This document shows positions 37,066 through 44,492 of a stretch of 64,000 nucleotides of DNA, piece by piece (positions within the stretch are counted from its first letter, which is position 1; each line of letters starts with the position of its first letter). The position numbers were made by a program, and so were the translations under genes. The DNA comes from Winogradskyella pelagia (lineage in GTDB: Bacteria > Bacteroidota > Bacteroidia > Flavobacteriales > Flavobacteriaceae): NCBI RefSeq assembly GCF_017581965.1, contig NZ_JAGEVF010000009.1, forward strand, positions 62,001-126,000, read 5' to 3'. Under the pieces are notes generated by a model. The model was not told the DNA's origin. It saw nothing but the letters and a program-made list of their open reading frames with translations, and ran no database searches.

Positions 37066-38280
37066 TTATACCATTGTCTGTTCTAGTATATCCAAGTCAA
37101 TCATGCATTGCTTCATCATTTTGAAAGTGCGTTCGATATCAGCATCTAGACCTATAGAAAAGCGAATTAGACCATCGCTTAATCCCATTTCCTTTTGCTC
37201 GTCTTCTGGTATTTCAGAGGAAGTAGAAGTTCCGGGTGCTGAAAAAAGTGTTTTGTAAAACCCTAAACTAACAGCGAGATAGCCTAAGTTTCGTTCCTGC
37301 ATCAATTCCATTAGAGCATTGGCTTTGTCTATTGAGCCTACGTCAATGGTTAGCATTCCACCAAATCCGTATTCTTCATTCATCATAGTGTTAAAAAGTT
37401 CATGTGAAGGATGGGATTTTAATCCCGGATATACAGTTTTTAAGCCTAAAGCTTCAAACTTCTGTGCGAGGAACAATGCGTTTTTGCTATGCTGTTGCAT
37501 GCGGATGTGAAGCGTTCTCAAGTTCTTAAGTACTGATGCCGAACGCAGGCTGTCCATAGTAGAGCCTAAAAGCATGGCGGCACCATCATTAACGTTTCGT
37601 AATTGATCTATAAATTCTTGAGTTGCACAGACAACGCCACCTACAGTGTCGCTAGAACCATTAATGAATTTAGTTAGACTGTGAATGACAATATCTGCAC
37701 CCAGTTTTTTTGGTGAAATAGAAAGCGGTGAAAAGGTATTGTCAACAACTAACTGTAGATTATATTTTTTTGCAATATTAGATAGAGCCCTAATGTCGGC
37801 TACTTCGAGAAGTGGATTACTCACAGATTCACAATAAAGAATTTTGGTCTTTTCTGTAATAGCATCCACAACCTTATCCAATGCAGTGATATCCACAAAT
37901 GATGTTGAGATGCCAAGTCGAGGCGCAAAATTTTTGAGAAATGCATAAGTGCCACCATAAATGGTTCTGCTGCTTACAATATGCTCACCGCTGTCACACA
38001 ATTGCATTAGTACTGGTGTTATGGCTCCCATCCCAGAAGCGGTAACCGTGGCAGCTTCGGTATCTTCCATTGACGCTAGGGCTTGCCCTAGATATAAATT
38101 TGAAGGAGAGGAATGTCTCGAATAAAGATAACAGCCTTCAGCGTTACCTTCAAAAGTATCGAACATTGTTTTTGCAGATAAGAACGTATAGGTGGAAGAA
38201 TCCGAAATTGAAGGGTTGACACCTCCAAACTCACCGAAATATTGTAAGTCTTGTATTTTATTTGCAGGATTAAAGCTCAT
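37066..38280 (-). CDS. PLP-dependent trans-sulfuration enzyme (methionine gamma-lyase/cystathionine-lyase type)
   Basis: A cytosolic fold-type I PLP enzyme of 404 residues that acts on sulfur amino acids. Landmarks are YSRHSSPSNLYLGQALASME at the N-terminal substrate entrance, the SSRTIYGGTYAFLKNF loop, YCESVSNPLLEVADI and LVVDNTFSPL, with the PLP lysine in IVIHSLTKFINGSSD. The exact reaction cannot be fixed from sequence. It is divergent from an Lrp/AsnC regulator 160 bases away, which often controls such genes locally. The 3' end lies 14 bases from the convergent YdjM-like gene. Confidence 0.9.
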   Translation of the reverse strand: MSFNPANKIQDLQYFGEFGGVNPSISDSSTYTFLSAKTMFDTFEGNAEGCYLYSRHSSPSNLYLGQALASMEDTEAATVTASGMGAITPVLMQLCDSGEHIVSSRTIYGGTYAFLKNFAPRLGISTSFVDITALDKVVDAITEKTKILYCESVSNPLLEVADIRALSNIAKKYNLQLVVDNTFSPLSISPKKLGADIVIHSLTKFINGSSDTVGGVVCATQEFIDQLRNVNDGAAMLLGSTMDSLRSASVLKNLRTLHIRMQQHSKNALFLAQKFEALGLKTVYPGLKSHPSHELFNTMMNEEYGFGGMLTIDVGSIDKANALMELMQERNLGYLAVSLGFYKTLFSAPGTSTSSEIPEDEQKEMGLSDGLIRFSIGLDADIERTFKMMKQCMIDLDILEQTMV

Positions 38281-38395
38281 GATATATTGAATTATGATTT
38301 AAGTCAAAATTCGGCATAATCAGTTAAAAAGTCAATGGATACTAGTTTAGATAGAAAATAAATCTAAAAAATATTTAATATTAAGAATATATATC

Positions 38396-38403
38396 TAAAT
38401 TTG
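38396..38403 (+). promoter_or_regulatory. -7 promoter element of the Lrp/AsnC gene
   Basis: TAAATTTG matches TAnnTTTG, 37 bases before the ATG at 38441. The preceding 50 bases of this divergent spacer are extremely A+T-rich with overlapping AATATT/TATATT repeats, a plausible Lrp-binding region. Confidence 0.47.
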
Positions 38404-38440
38404 TTAAGTGATTCCCTACAACACCTGAAAAATTATCCAT

Positions 38441-38899
38441 ATGCAACTTGATATTATTGATAAACAACTTATCGGATTGTTACAAGAAAACTGCAAGCGC
38501 ACAACAAAAGCACTCTCAATTGAATTAGGACTTTCTGTAACAGCAGTTTATGAACGTATCCGAAAATTAGAAAACCACCATATCATAAAAGCATATGTCG
38601 CTTTGATTGATAAAAAGGCAGTTGACAAGAATTTTATGGCATTTTGCCACATAAAATTAGTGCAGCACTCTAAAGATTTTGTCATAAAATTTGAGCGCGA
38701 AGTGGCAAAACTAAATGAGGTTTTAGAATGTTACCACATAAGTGGTGACTACGATTATATTTTAAAGGTATTGGTAAACGATATGACTGAATTTAGGGAT
38801 TTTATGGTTACTAAACTCACTAACATTGATCACATTGGGAGCACACACAGTATGTTTGTTATCAATGAAGTAAAGCATACGACTAAAATTAACATGTAG
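38441..38899 (+). CDS. Lrp/AsnC-family transcriptional regulator
   Basis: A 152-residue DNA-binding protein with an N-terminal winged HTH (QLDIIDKQLIGLLQENCKRT, LSIELGLSVTAVYERIRKLE) and a C-terminal RAM ligand-binding domain (VAKLNEVLECYHISGDYDYILKVLV). These regulators respond to amino acids. Its divergent neighbour is a sulfur-amino-acid PLP enzyme, so methionine or a related compound is a reasonable guess at the effector. It probably also autoregulates from the shared spacer. Confidence 0.94.
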   Translation: MQLDIIDKQLIGLLQENCKRTTKALSIELGLSVTAVYERIRKLENHHIIKAYVALIDKKAVDKNFMAFCHIKLVQHSKDFVIKFEREVAKLNEVLECYHISGDYDYILKVLVNDMTEFRDFMVTKLTNIDHIGSTHSMFVINEVKHTTKINM

Positions 38900-38956
38900 C
38901 GACTGAATTTAATTGATTAGTTTTATGCTAATGAAATAGAAAAATTTTTTAGTGCT

Positions 38957-39727
38957 ATGAACACCGAACAAATTGAGTTAGCCTACGAACAGATTTTTAA
39001 ATCTTATCATAATCCATTTTTAAGTGATCATATTAAAAAAATAATTGAGTCGGATGTATATCTGCCATATAATTCTACGTTTTTCTGTATAACAAATACA
39101 CAAACTTTAAGCTTTGAATATATCAGTAAAAATATGGCGGCCTGTATTGGTTTAGACCCTGATGAACTTAAGGAGAAAGGGATGCGTTTTTTTTGGTCTA
39201 AAATGCATCCAGAAGATATCGAGCAATGGTTAACCGCTCTTAATGATTTAATGCTGTTTACCCTAGATTCAATACCAGAGGATAAGAGAAATAAAATGAC
39301 GTATACGTGGAATTACAGAATTAAAAATGGATCTGATGACTATGTAAACATCATTCAGAATACATCACCTCTAGAATTCGATAAGGACAACAAACCAATT
39401 ATAGGTTTAGCGCATTACACAGTTTTGGGACATGAGACTCATATGCCTGTTTGCTGCTCAGCTAAATTTCTCAATAATCAATTGGAGTATGAGACGTTGT
39501 ACTTCAATAATTATGCTCAAAAATTACTTTCTAACGGAATCAGTAATAGGGAACGTGACATCATAAGATTACTTATTTTAAATAAAACGAGTAAAGAAAT
39601 TGCGGAAAAGCTTAGTATAAGTCCTAATACGGTAGATACTCATAGACGGAATATTTTAAAAAAAATGAATATATCCTCTACAGGAGAACTGGTAGGAATG
39701 CTCAAATTAAATCAAACACTTCTATAA
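38957..39727 (+). CDS. LuxR-type regulator with a PAS-like sensor domain
   Basis: A 256-residue cytoplasmic regulator. The central part (about 30-150) looks like a PAS fold: FFCITNTQTLSFEYISKNMAACIGLDPDELKEKGMRFFWSKMHPED, then NIIQNTSPLEFDKDNKPIIGLAHYTVLG. The C-terminus (about 190-250) is a LuxR HTH (GISNRERDIIRLLILNKTSKEIAEKLSISPNTVDTHRRNILKK). No receiver domain is present, so it senses a ligand directly. It lies 57 bases after the Lrp gene on the same strand. Targets are unknown. Confidence 0.9.
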   Translation: MNTEQIELAYEQIFKSYHNPFLSDHIKKIIESDVYLPYNSTFFCITNTQTLSFEYISKNMAACIGLDPDELKEKGMRFFWSKMHPEDIEQWLTALNDLMLFTLDSIPEDKRNKMTYTWNYRIKNGSDDYVNIIQNTSPLEFDKDNKPIIGLAHYTVLGHETHMPVCCSAKFLNNQLEYETLYFNNYAQKLLSNGISNRERDIIRLLILNKTSKEIAEKLSISPNTVDTHRRNILKKMNISSTGELVGMLKLNQTLL

Positions 39728-39802
39728 GACAGGGTTCAATTAGTATTTAGAGGTCATTAATCTTTTCTAAACTTCAGAACCAACATCTGGTCTATCTAAA
39801 TT

Positions 39803-39817
39803 TACTCAATTTGAGTA
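39803..39817. promoter_or_regulatory. 15-bp perfect inverted repeat in the 39.7-40.0 kb spacer
   Basis: TACTCAA and TTGAGTA are separated by one T. It lies 76 bases after the LuxR/PAS stop codon and well before the lpdA promoter. It is either a regulator site or part of a 3' RNA structure. Confidence 0.3.
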
Positions 39818-39885
39818 TTGTTTAATTTCTTTAGTTATTGCACCTTTACCACTGCTATTAATTACGTTCTGAGGTGAACAAAAGG

Positions 39886-39930
39886 GTGTCTAGTTAAAAG
39901 TTATCATTGACTTTTTCTAGGCACTTTTTT
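39886..39930 (+). terminator. Terminator in the spacer between the LuxR/PAS gene and lpdA
   Basis: The spacer 39728-40048 (321 bases) has no gene. It contains the inverted repeat at 39803, this hairpin and the lpdA promoter. GTGTCTAG (39886-39893) pairs with CTAGGCAC (39917-39924), extended inwards by AAAAGT/ACTTTT, and six T follow. It is 160 bases after the LuxR/PAS stop, so it ends either a long 3' UTR or a small RNA. Confidence 0.62.
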
Positions 39931-40012
39931 ATTGAATTATACCAACGAAGTAATCTACTGCACCCCTTGAGTAAAAGTTACCAAAGTTTATGGGTAAACT
40001 GCTTCTAAATTG

Positions 40013-40020
40013 TACTTTTG
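40013..40020 (+). promoter_or_regulatory. -7 promoter element of lpdA
   Basis: TACTTTTG matches TAnnTTTG. It ends 28 bases before the ATG at 40049 and overlaps an in-frame TTG at 40010, ruling that codon out as the start on transcripts from here. Confidence 0.5.
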
Positions 40021-40048
40021 TATTTTATACTTAAACATATACTTTTTT

Positions 40049-41455
40049 ATGAATTCATACGACGTTATTGTTATTGGTTCTGGTCCAGGAGGCTATGTTG
40101 CAGCAATCAGATGCTCGCAATTAGGAATGAAAACAGCAATTATTGAGAAATATTCAACTTTAGGTGGTACGTGCTTAAATGTGGGTTGTATACCAAGTAA
40201 GGCTTTGTTGAGTTCCTCTCATCATTATGAAGAAGCAACTAAACATTTTGAAGATCATGGCATTGAAATCCCAGGTGATATTAAGGTCAATCTTGAGAAA
40301 ATGATTGCTAGAAAACAAGCCGTTGTTGATCAAACCACAGGTGGCATCAATTTCTTAATGGATAAAAACAATATTGAGGTCTATGAAGGTTTAGGGTCCT
40401 TTAAAGATGCGACTCATGTTAACATAGAAAAAAATGATGGCTCTACCGAAACTATTGAAGGTAAGAACATTATAATAGCTACAGGTAGTAAACCAAGCAA
40501 CTTGCCGTTTATTGAGCTTGACAAGGAACGGATTATAACCTCTACGGAAGCTCTTAAACTAAAGGAAATACCAAAACACATGATTATTATAGGTGGCGGC
40601 GTCATTGGCCTAGAGTTAGGACAAGTTTACTACCGCTTAGGAGCTGAAGTTACTGTTGTTGAATATATGGACCGTATTTTACCTACTATGGATGCAGGTT
40701 TATCCAAGGAATTAAACAAGGTATTTAAAAAGGCCAAATGTAAAATGATGATGTCACACAAAGTACAATCCGTTGAGCGTAAAGGTGATGAGGTTATTGT
40801 TACAGCAGAAAATAAAAAAGGAGAAACTGTCGAATTTAAAGGGGACTATTGTTTGGTGTCTGTTGGAAGACGTCCTTATACGGATGGTTTAAATGCGGAG
40901 GCAGCTGGCGTTAAAATAAATGACAGAGGTCAGGTGGAAGTGAATGAGCATTTACAAACATCAACGTCAAATATTTATGCTATTGGTGATGTAGTGCGTG
41001 GTGCCATGCTTGCCCATAAGGCAGAAGAAGAAGGTGTTTTTGTGGCTGAGACGCTAGCAGGACAGAAACCTCATATAGATTATAATCTCATTCCTGGTGT
41101 TGTTTATACGTGGCCAGAAGTTGCTGCTGTGGGAAAAACGGAGGAGGAGTTAAAAGCTAAAAATATTGAGTACAAGGTTGGGCAATTTCCATTTAGAGCT
41201 TTGGGAAGAGCTAGAGCGAGCGGCGATATAGATGGATTTGTTAAAATCTTAGCAGATAAAAAGACTGACGAGGTCCTCGGAGTGCATATGGTTGGAGCTC
41301 GATGTGCAGATTTAATTGCAGAAGCAGTTACAGCAATGGAGTTTAGAGCATCCGCAGAAGATATTTCAAGATATTCTCATGCGCACCCTACATTTGCAGA
41401 AGCTGTAAAAGAAGCTGCCTTAGCGGCTACAGATAACAGAGCCCTTCACGTTTAA
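40049..41455 (+). CDS. lpdA: Dihydrolipoyl dehydrogenase
   Basis: The E3 flavoprotein of 2-oxoacid dehydrogenase complexes and the glycine cleavage system, reoxidising lipoyl groups with NAD+. From the ATG at 40049 the protein has 468 residues: the FAD-binding GSGPGG (10-15), the redox disulfide Cys42-Cys47 in GGTCLNVGCIPSK, the NAD-binding IIGGGVIGLELG, and the C-terminal His446-Pro in SHAHPTFAEAVKEA. A longer reading from TTG 40010 adds 13 hydrophobic residues but starts upstream of the promoter box, so I reject it. No E1 or E2 gene is adjacent. Confidence 0.97.
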   Translation: MNSYDVIVIGSGPGGYVAAIRCSQLGMKTAIIEKYSTLGGTCLNVGCIPSKALLSSSHHYEEATKHFEDHGIEIPGDIKVNLEKMIARKQAVVDQTTGGINFLMDKNNIEVYEGLGSFKDATHVNIEKNDGSTETIEGKNIIIATGSKPSNLPFIELDKERIITSTEALKLKEIPKHMIIIGGGVIGLELGQVYYRLGAEVTVVEYMDRILPTMDAGLSKELNKVFKKAKCKMMMSHKVQSVERKGDEVIVTAENKKGETVEFKGDYCLVSVGRRPYTDGLNAEAAGVKINDRGQVEVNEHLQTSTSNIYAIGDVVRGAMLAHKAEEEGVFVAETLAGQKPHIDYNLIPGVVYTWPEVAAVGKTEEELKAKNIEYKVGQFPFRALGRARASGDIDGFVKILADKKTDEVLGVHMVGARCADLIAEAVTAMEFRASAEDISRYSHAHPTFAEAVKEAALAATDNRALHV

Positions 41456-41475
41456 AATGTGTTGAAATAATTTAG

Positions 41476-41516
41476 AAGCTTACTTTATATTGAGAAATTG
41501 GAGGTAAGCTTTTTTA
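41476..41516 (+). terminator. Terminator of lpdA
   Basis: AAGCTTAC (41476-41483) and GTAAGCTT (41504-41511) form a perfect 8-bp stem with a 20-base loop region, followed by a T-run. It starts 21 bases after the lpdA stop codon. Confidence 0.7.
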
Positions 41517-41538
41517 TGTTTTAATATTAATGGAAGCT

Positions 41539-42129
41539 TTAAATCTCTTGAATGAGATCAGCTATACGTAGTCTCCTGCTATAATCTTCTTCGTTGATGT
41601 CGCGAACAAAGCAGTATGGACTAATTTCGTCTTGGATAACCTTTTCGTTAAGGTCTTCTACCTTATATGGGCCAAATTCCTCTGATTTTTCTATATAGTA
41701 GAATTCGTGGTGATAAATAGTGTCAACCACTTTTTTTTGATACTTTAATTTTAAAAACTCCTGGATGTCCTCAACAGAGTTTATGTCCATATCGTAATCC
41801 GTTGTATTAATAAACATTGCGAAACCCTCTTTATCCTGATGATCTAACACCAGAATATCCTTATCTCTAAAATACGCCTTCACTATGATTAATCCGTCTT
41901 CGGTCTCCACTGAAAATACATTCTTAATGTCTATATCCCAAGCTGTTTTTATAGTGTCCTCACTTCTCTTAATTTCTAATACATTGTCTGTTCTAAAGGT
42001 GTAAATAGCCTTTTTTTTGGCAATGCCGTTTACAAGAACCCAATTCTGATTTATAAAATGAGATGTGTAGTGTTTCGAATAATCAAAGGGTTTGAGGTTT
42101 GATATCGAAGCGTGAATATTCGTGTTCAT
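41539..42129 (-). CDS. Hypothetical protein with a C-terminal GYF_2-like domain
   Basis: A 196-residue cytoplasmic protein. The N-terminal ~125 residues are beta-rich and lipocalin-like in pattern (NQNWVLVNGIAKKKAIYTFRTDNVLEIKRS, IIVKAYFRDKDILVLDHQDKEGF). The C-terminal ~60 residues (YYIEKSEEFGPYKVEDLNEKVI, then PYCFVRD) match the GYF_2/DUF4339 pattern, where a Gly-Pro-Tyr/Phe core binds peptides. No export signal is seen. It is monocistronic, facing lpdA convergently. Confidence 0.68.
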   Translation of the reverse strand: MNTNIHASISNLKPFDYSKHYTSHFINQNWVLVNGIAKKKAIYTFRTDNVLEIKRSEDTIKTAWDIDIKNVFSVETEDGLIIVKAYFRDKDILVLDHQDKEGFAMFINTTDYDMDINSVEDIQEFLKLKYQKKVVDTIYHHEFYYIEKSEEFGPYKVEDLNEKVIQDEISPYCFVRDINEEDYSRRLRIADLIQEI

Positions 42130-42304
42130 GAGTAGATGACTTTAAGGCACTTACAAGATAAAAACGTTTTATGAATGATTATATTGAAAATGGATAAAGT
42201 TTATGTTAAAATAGATAAAACTCACAATTTTGACATTTTATTGGTTTAAATGCATGGTGTTTTTGTCCATTTTAATTAAAATAATGAAATTAGGTTAACT
42301 ATTT

Positions 42305-42727
42305 TTGAAAAAAATCTTTTCCTTGGAAGCACTTACACTTACCACGCCTGCACTTCTTTTTTCAGCGATTTCTTTAATAATGTTAGCGTACACCAATAGA
42401 TTCTTAGCTTATGCTGCTGTTATTAGAAACTTAAGTGAAAAATATAGGGAGACTCAAATAGAATCTCTAAAACGACAAATAAATAATTTACGGCTAAGAT
42501 TAAATCTTACACGTTACATGCAAGTCTTTGGTATTTCAAGTCTTTTATTATGCGTACTTACTATGTTTTTAATCTATATAGAACAACAAGTATTTGCAGT
42601 TTGGATTTTTGGTTTAGCACTTATTCTTCTAATTATGTCTTTGGCTTTGTTGATATGGGAAATACAAATTTCTGTGCGTGCTTTAGGACATCACCTTGAA
42701 GATATGGAAGGGCTTTTTAAAAAATAA
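42305..42727 (+). CDS. DUF2721-type membrane protein
   Basis: A 140-residue integral membrane protein of the DUF2721 type: LTTPALLFSAISLIMLAYTNRFLAYAAVIRNL is the family's conserved first helix and loop, and two more hydrophobic helices follow (about 80-97 and 99-118). I use a TTG start (MKKIFSLEALTL) because the conserved region begins too early for the next ATG at residue 22. It precedes the ECF sigma gene by 74 bases on the same strand and could be part of that cluster. Confidence 0.8.
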   Translation: MKKIFSLEALTLTTPALLFSAISLIMLAYTNRFLAYAAVIRNLSEKYRETQIESLKRQINNLRLRLNLTRYMQVFGISSLLLCVLTMFLIYIEQQVFAVWIFGLALILLIMSLALLIWEIQISVRALGHHLEDMEGLFKK

Positions 42728-42801
42728 TAGATGAGTTTGTGACTAAAAAGATTTTATTGTGTCTCAGAATAAACCAACACCAAAAACCCTATAATTAAGC
42801 A

Positions 42802-43389
42802 TTGACACAAGAGGTTGTCCATAAGCTAACCGATGAGGCACTTGTTGAAGCCATCGTTAAGACCAATGACACGTTGCTGTTTGAGGTATTATACGATAGG
42901 TACGCTAGAATGGTGTACAATAAATGTTACGGTTTTGCAAATAGCGTCGATGAGACAAAGGATTTAACGCAAGATGTCTTTCTTAGGGTGTTTGTGAAGT
43001 TGGCGAGCTTTAAGGGTAAATCTAAATTCTCTACATGGTTGTATGCTTTTACCTATAACCATTGTGTCAATTATGTAACGAGAAATACCGCCAAAAAAAT
43101 TGAAAAGAAGTCCGTTAATACAGACGGATTGGAAAATATTGGTGAAGACATCGATTCAGCCAAGGAGTTTCAAAACATGCGGGTTGAGAAGTTAAAAAGG
43201 GTTTTGGACTTAATTTCACCAGAAGAAAAAATGATTTTACTTTTAAAATATCAAGATAATTTAACGATTAAAGAATTGTCTGAAGCATTTGATATTGGAG
43301 AGAGTGCAGTTAAAATGCGTTTAAAAAGAGCAAAGGATAAACTTGTACAGAAGTACAATAATTATAATAAGAATGGAGAATCCATTTAA
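42802..43389 (+). CDS. ECF-type RNA polymerase sigma factor
   Basis: A 195-residue extracytoplasmic-function sigma factor. Region 2 (LLFEVLYDRYARMVYNKCYGFANSVDETKDLTQDVFLRVFVKLASF) and region 4 (ISPEEKMILLLKYQDNLTIKELSEAFDIGESAVKMRLKRAKDKL) are both complete. The start is TTG at 42802 (MTQEVVHKL); no ATG fits. It overlaps by 17 bases a 58-residue gene that may encode a small partner. A mechanosensitive-channel-like gene follows, suggesting an envelope or osmotic stress regulon. Confidence 0.93.
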   Translation: MTQEVVHKLTDEALVEAIVKTNDTLLFEVLYDRYARMVYNKCYGFANSVDETKDLTQDVFLRVFVKLASFKGKSKFSTWLYAFTYNHCVNYVTRNTAKKIEKKSVNTDGLENIGEDIDSAKEFQNMRVEKLKRVLDLISPEEKMILLLKYQDNLTIKELSEAFDIGESAVKMRLKRAKDKLVQKYNNYNKNGESI

Positions 43390-43549
43390 GCAAATAAACC
43401 AACCTTTAAAAGAGGTTCCTGCAGAGCTAAAATCTAAAGTAATGCACGATATTGCTGTGGCTAAACTGCTTATGGAGTTAGCTGAGTTGTTCTCCTATAA
43501 TATTGGTCACATAATTGAAAGTGTAACCGAAAAACGTGACAAGAAATAA
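43373..43549 (+). CDS. Small protein coupled to the ECF sigma factor
   Basis: A 58-residue protein starting at the ATG in MENPFKQINQPLKEVPAELKSKVM; upstream in-frame codons lie deep in the sigma gene. The product is a short amphipathic helical protein (AVAKLLMELAELFSYNIGHIIESV) with a basic tail and no clear membrane helix. Gene overlap with the sigma factor implies coupled translation and perhaps a small anti-sigma or adaptor role, which is inference. It is 18 bases from the channel gene downstream. Confidence 0.7.
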   Translation: MENPFKQINQPLKEVPAELKSKVMHDIAVAKLLMELAELFSYNIGHIIESVTEKRDKK

Positions 43550-43567
43550 TTAAACAAAAAAGTACTC

Positions 43568-44401
43568 ATGGAAAAAGTAACAGAATTCAAAGATGTCTTA
43601 ATGCAGTCATTGACATCCATGTGGATGGAAATCACAAAAGTTTTTCCTAATATTTTAGGAGCATTAATCATTTTATTTTTCGGATGGTTGTTTACTAAAC
43701 TAGTGGTAAGGTTGGTAAAAAAAGTTCTAAAGCTTGCTAAGGCCAATAAGCTAGACGATAAACTTAATGATATAGAACTTGTAGAAGGAAAACAATTGAA
43801 TTTCGATACAGTAAAAGTTGTATCCAAATTTGTTAAATGGCTAATGTATATCGTCATTCTTATAATGGCATCGGATATTTTGGGCTTGGAGATTATATCT
43901 ACTCAGATTAGCGAACTGTTGTCTTATGTCCCACAACTATTTGCAGCCCTTGTCATTTTTACCTTAGGACTGCTTTTTGCTAACTTCATTAAAAAAGGCT
44001 TGCAATCCTTTTTTGAATCCATGGATTTATCTGGAGGAAAAATTATTAGCCAAGTGGTTTTCTTTTTATTGGTAATTTTTATATCAATAACCGCGCTCAA
44101 TCAAGCTGGTATAGACACTACTATTATTACCAGTAATATTACCATGATTTTAGCAGCCTTTTTGTTGGCATTTGCTATTGCTTTTGGGTTGGGTGCAAAA
44201 GAAGTTGTTGGTAAATTATTAAAGTCTTTTTATGCAAGGAAAATGTTGGAAGTAGGTCAAGAAATCATCTTTAAAGATGAGGTTTATAAAGTCGAGTCTG
44301 TTGAAAATATTTCCGTATTTTTATCCAGTACTAAAGGCAGGTTAGTAGTACCTATAGAAGAACTGGTAGAAAATCAAGTGCATATGCAGGATCAACTATA
44401 A
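43568..44401 (+). CDS. Mechanosensitive-channel-like membrane protein (conserved TM-helix family)
   Basis: A 277-residue inner-membrane protein related to small MscS-like channels. It has about four hydrophobic segments (ILGALIILFFGWLFTKLVV, FVKWLMYIVILIMASDILGL, VPQLFAALVIFTLGLLFANFI, VVFFLLVIFISITALNQAGI), then an Ala/Gly-rich helix (ILAAFLLAFAIAFGLGAKEVVGKLL) resembling the MscS pore helix, and a short beta domain (FKDEVYKVESVENISVFLSS). It lacks the large MscS C-terminal vestibule. Its position behind an ECF sigma factor suggests regulation by it. A bidirectional terminator follows. Confidence 0.85.
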   Translation: MEKVTEFKDVLMQSLTSMWMEITKVFPNILGALIILFFGWLFTKLVVRLVKKVLKLAKANKLDDKLNDIELVEGKQLNFDTVKVVSKFVKWLMYIVILIMASDILGLEIISTQISELLSYVPQLFAALVIFTLGLLFANFIKKGLQSFFESMDLSGGKIISQVVFFLLVIFISITALNQAGIDTTIITSNITMILAAFLLAFAIAFGLGAKEVVGKLLKSFYARKMLEVGQEIIFKDEVYKVESVENISVFLSSTKGRLVVPIEELVENQVHMQDQL

Positions 44402-44458
44402 GGTTAGGGTTATAGATTTTATCTTGTGATAAAATGTGGTCCTGCGCACTTGTTCGTA

Positions 44459-44492
44459 TAAAAAAAGCCTCTTACAGTTAGAGGCTTTTTTA
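44459..44492. terminator. Bidirectional terminator between the channel gene and the helicase gene
   Basis: AAGCCTCT (44465-44472) and AGAGGCTT (44480-44487) form a perfect 8-bp stem flanked by an A-run and a T-run, so it can end transcripts from both convergent genes. It overlaps the helicase stop codon. Confidence 0.75.

Noticed and set aside
38341..38402. A specific consensus Lrp site in the divergent spacer.
   Set aside because: The region is almost pure A/T, so repeats such as AATATT cannot be told apart from background.
40010..40048. An upstream TTG start for lpdA adding 13 hydrophobic residues.
   Set aside because: It overlaps the -7 promoter box at 40013-40020, and lpdA normally starts close to the FAD-binding motif.
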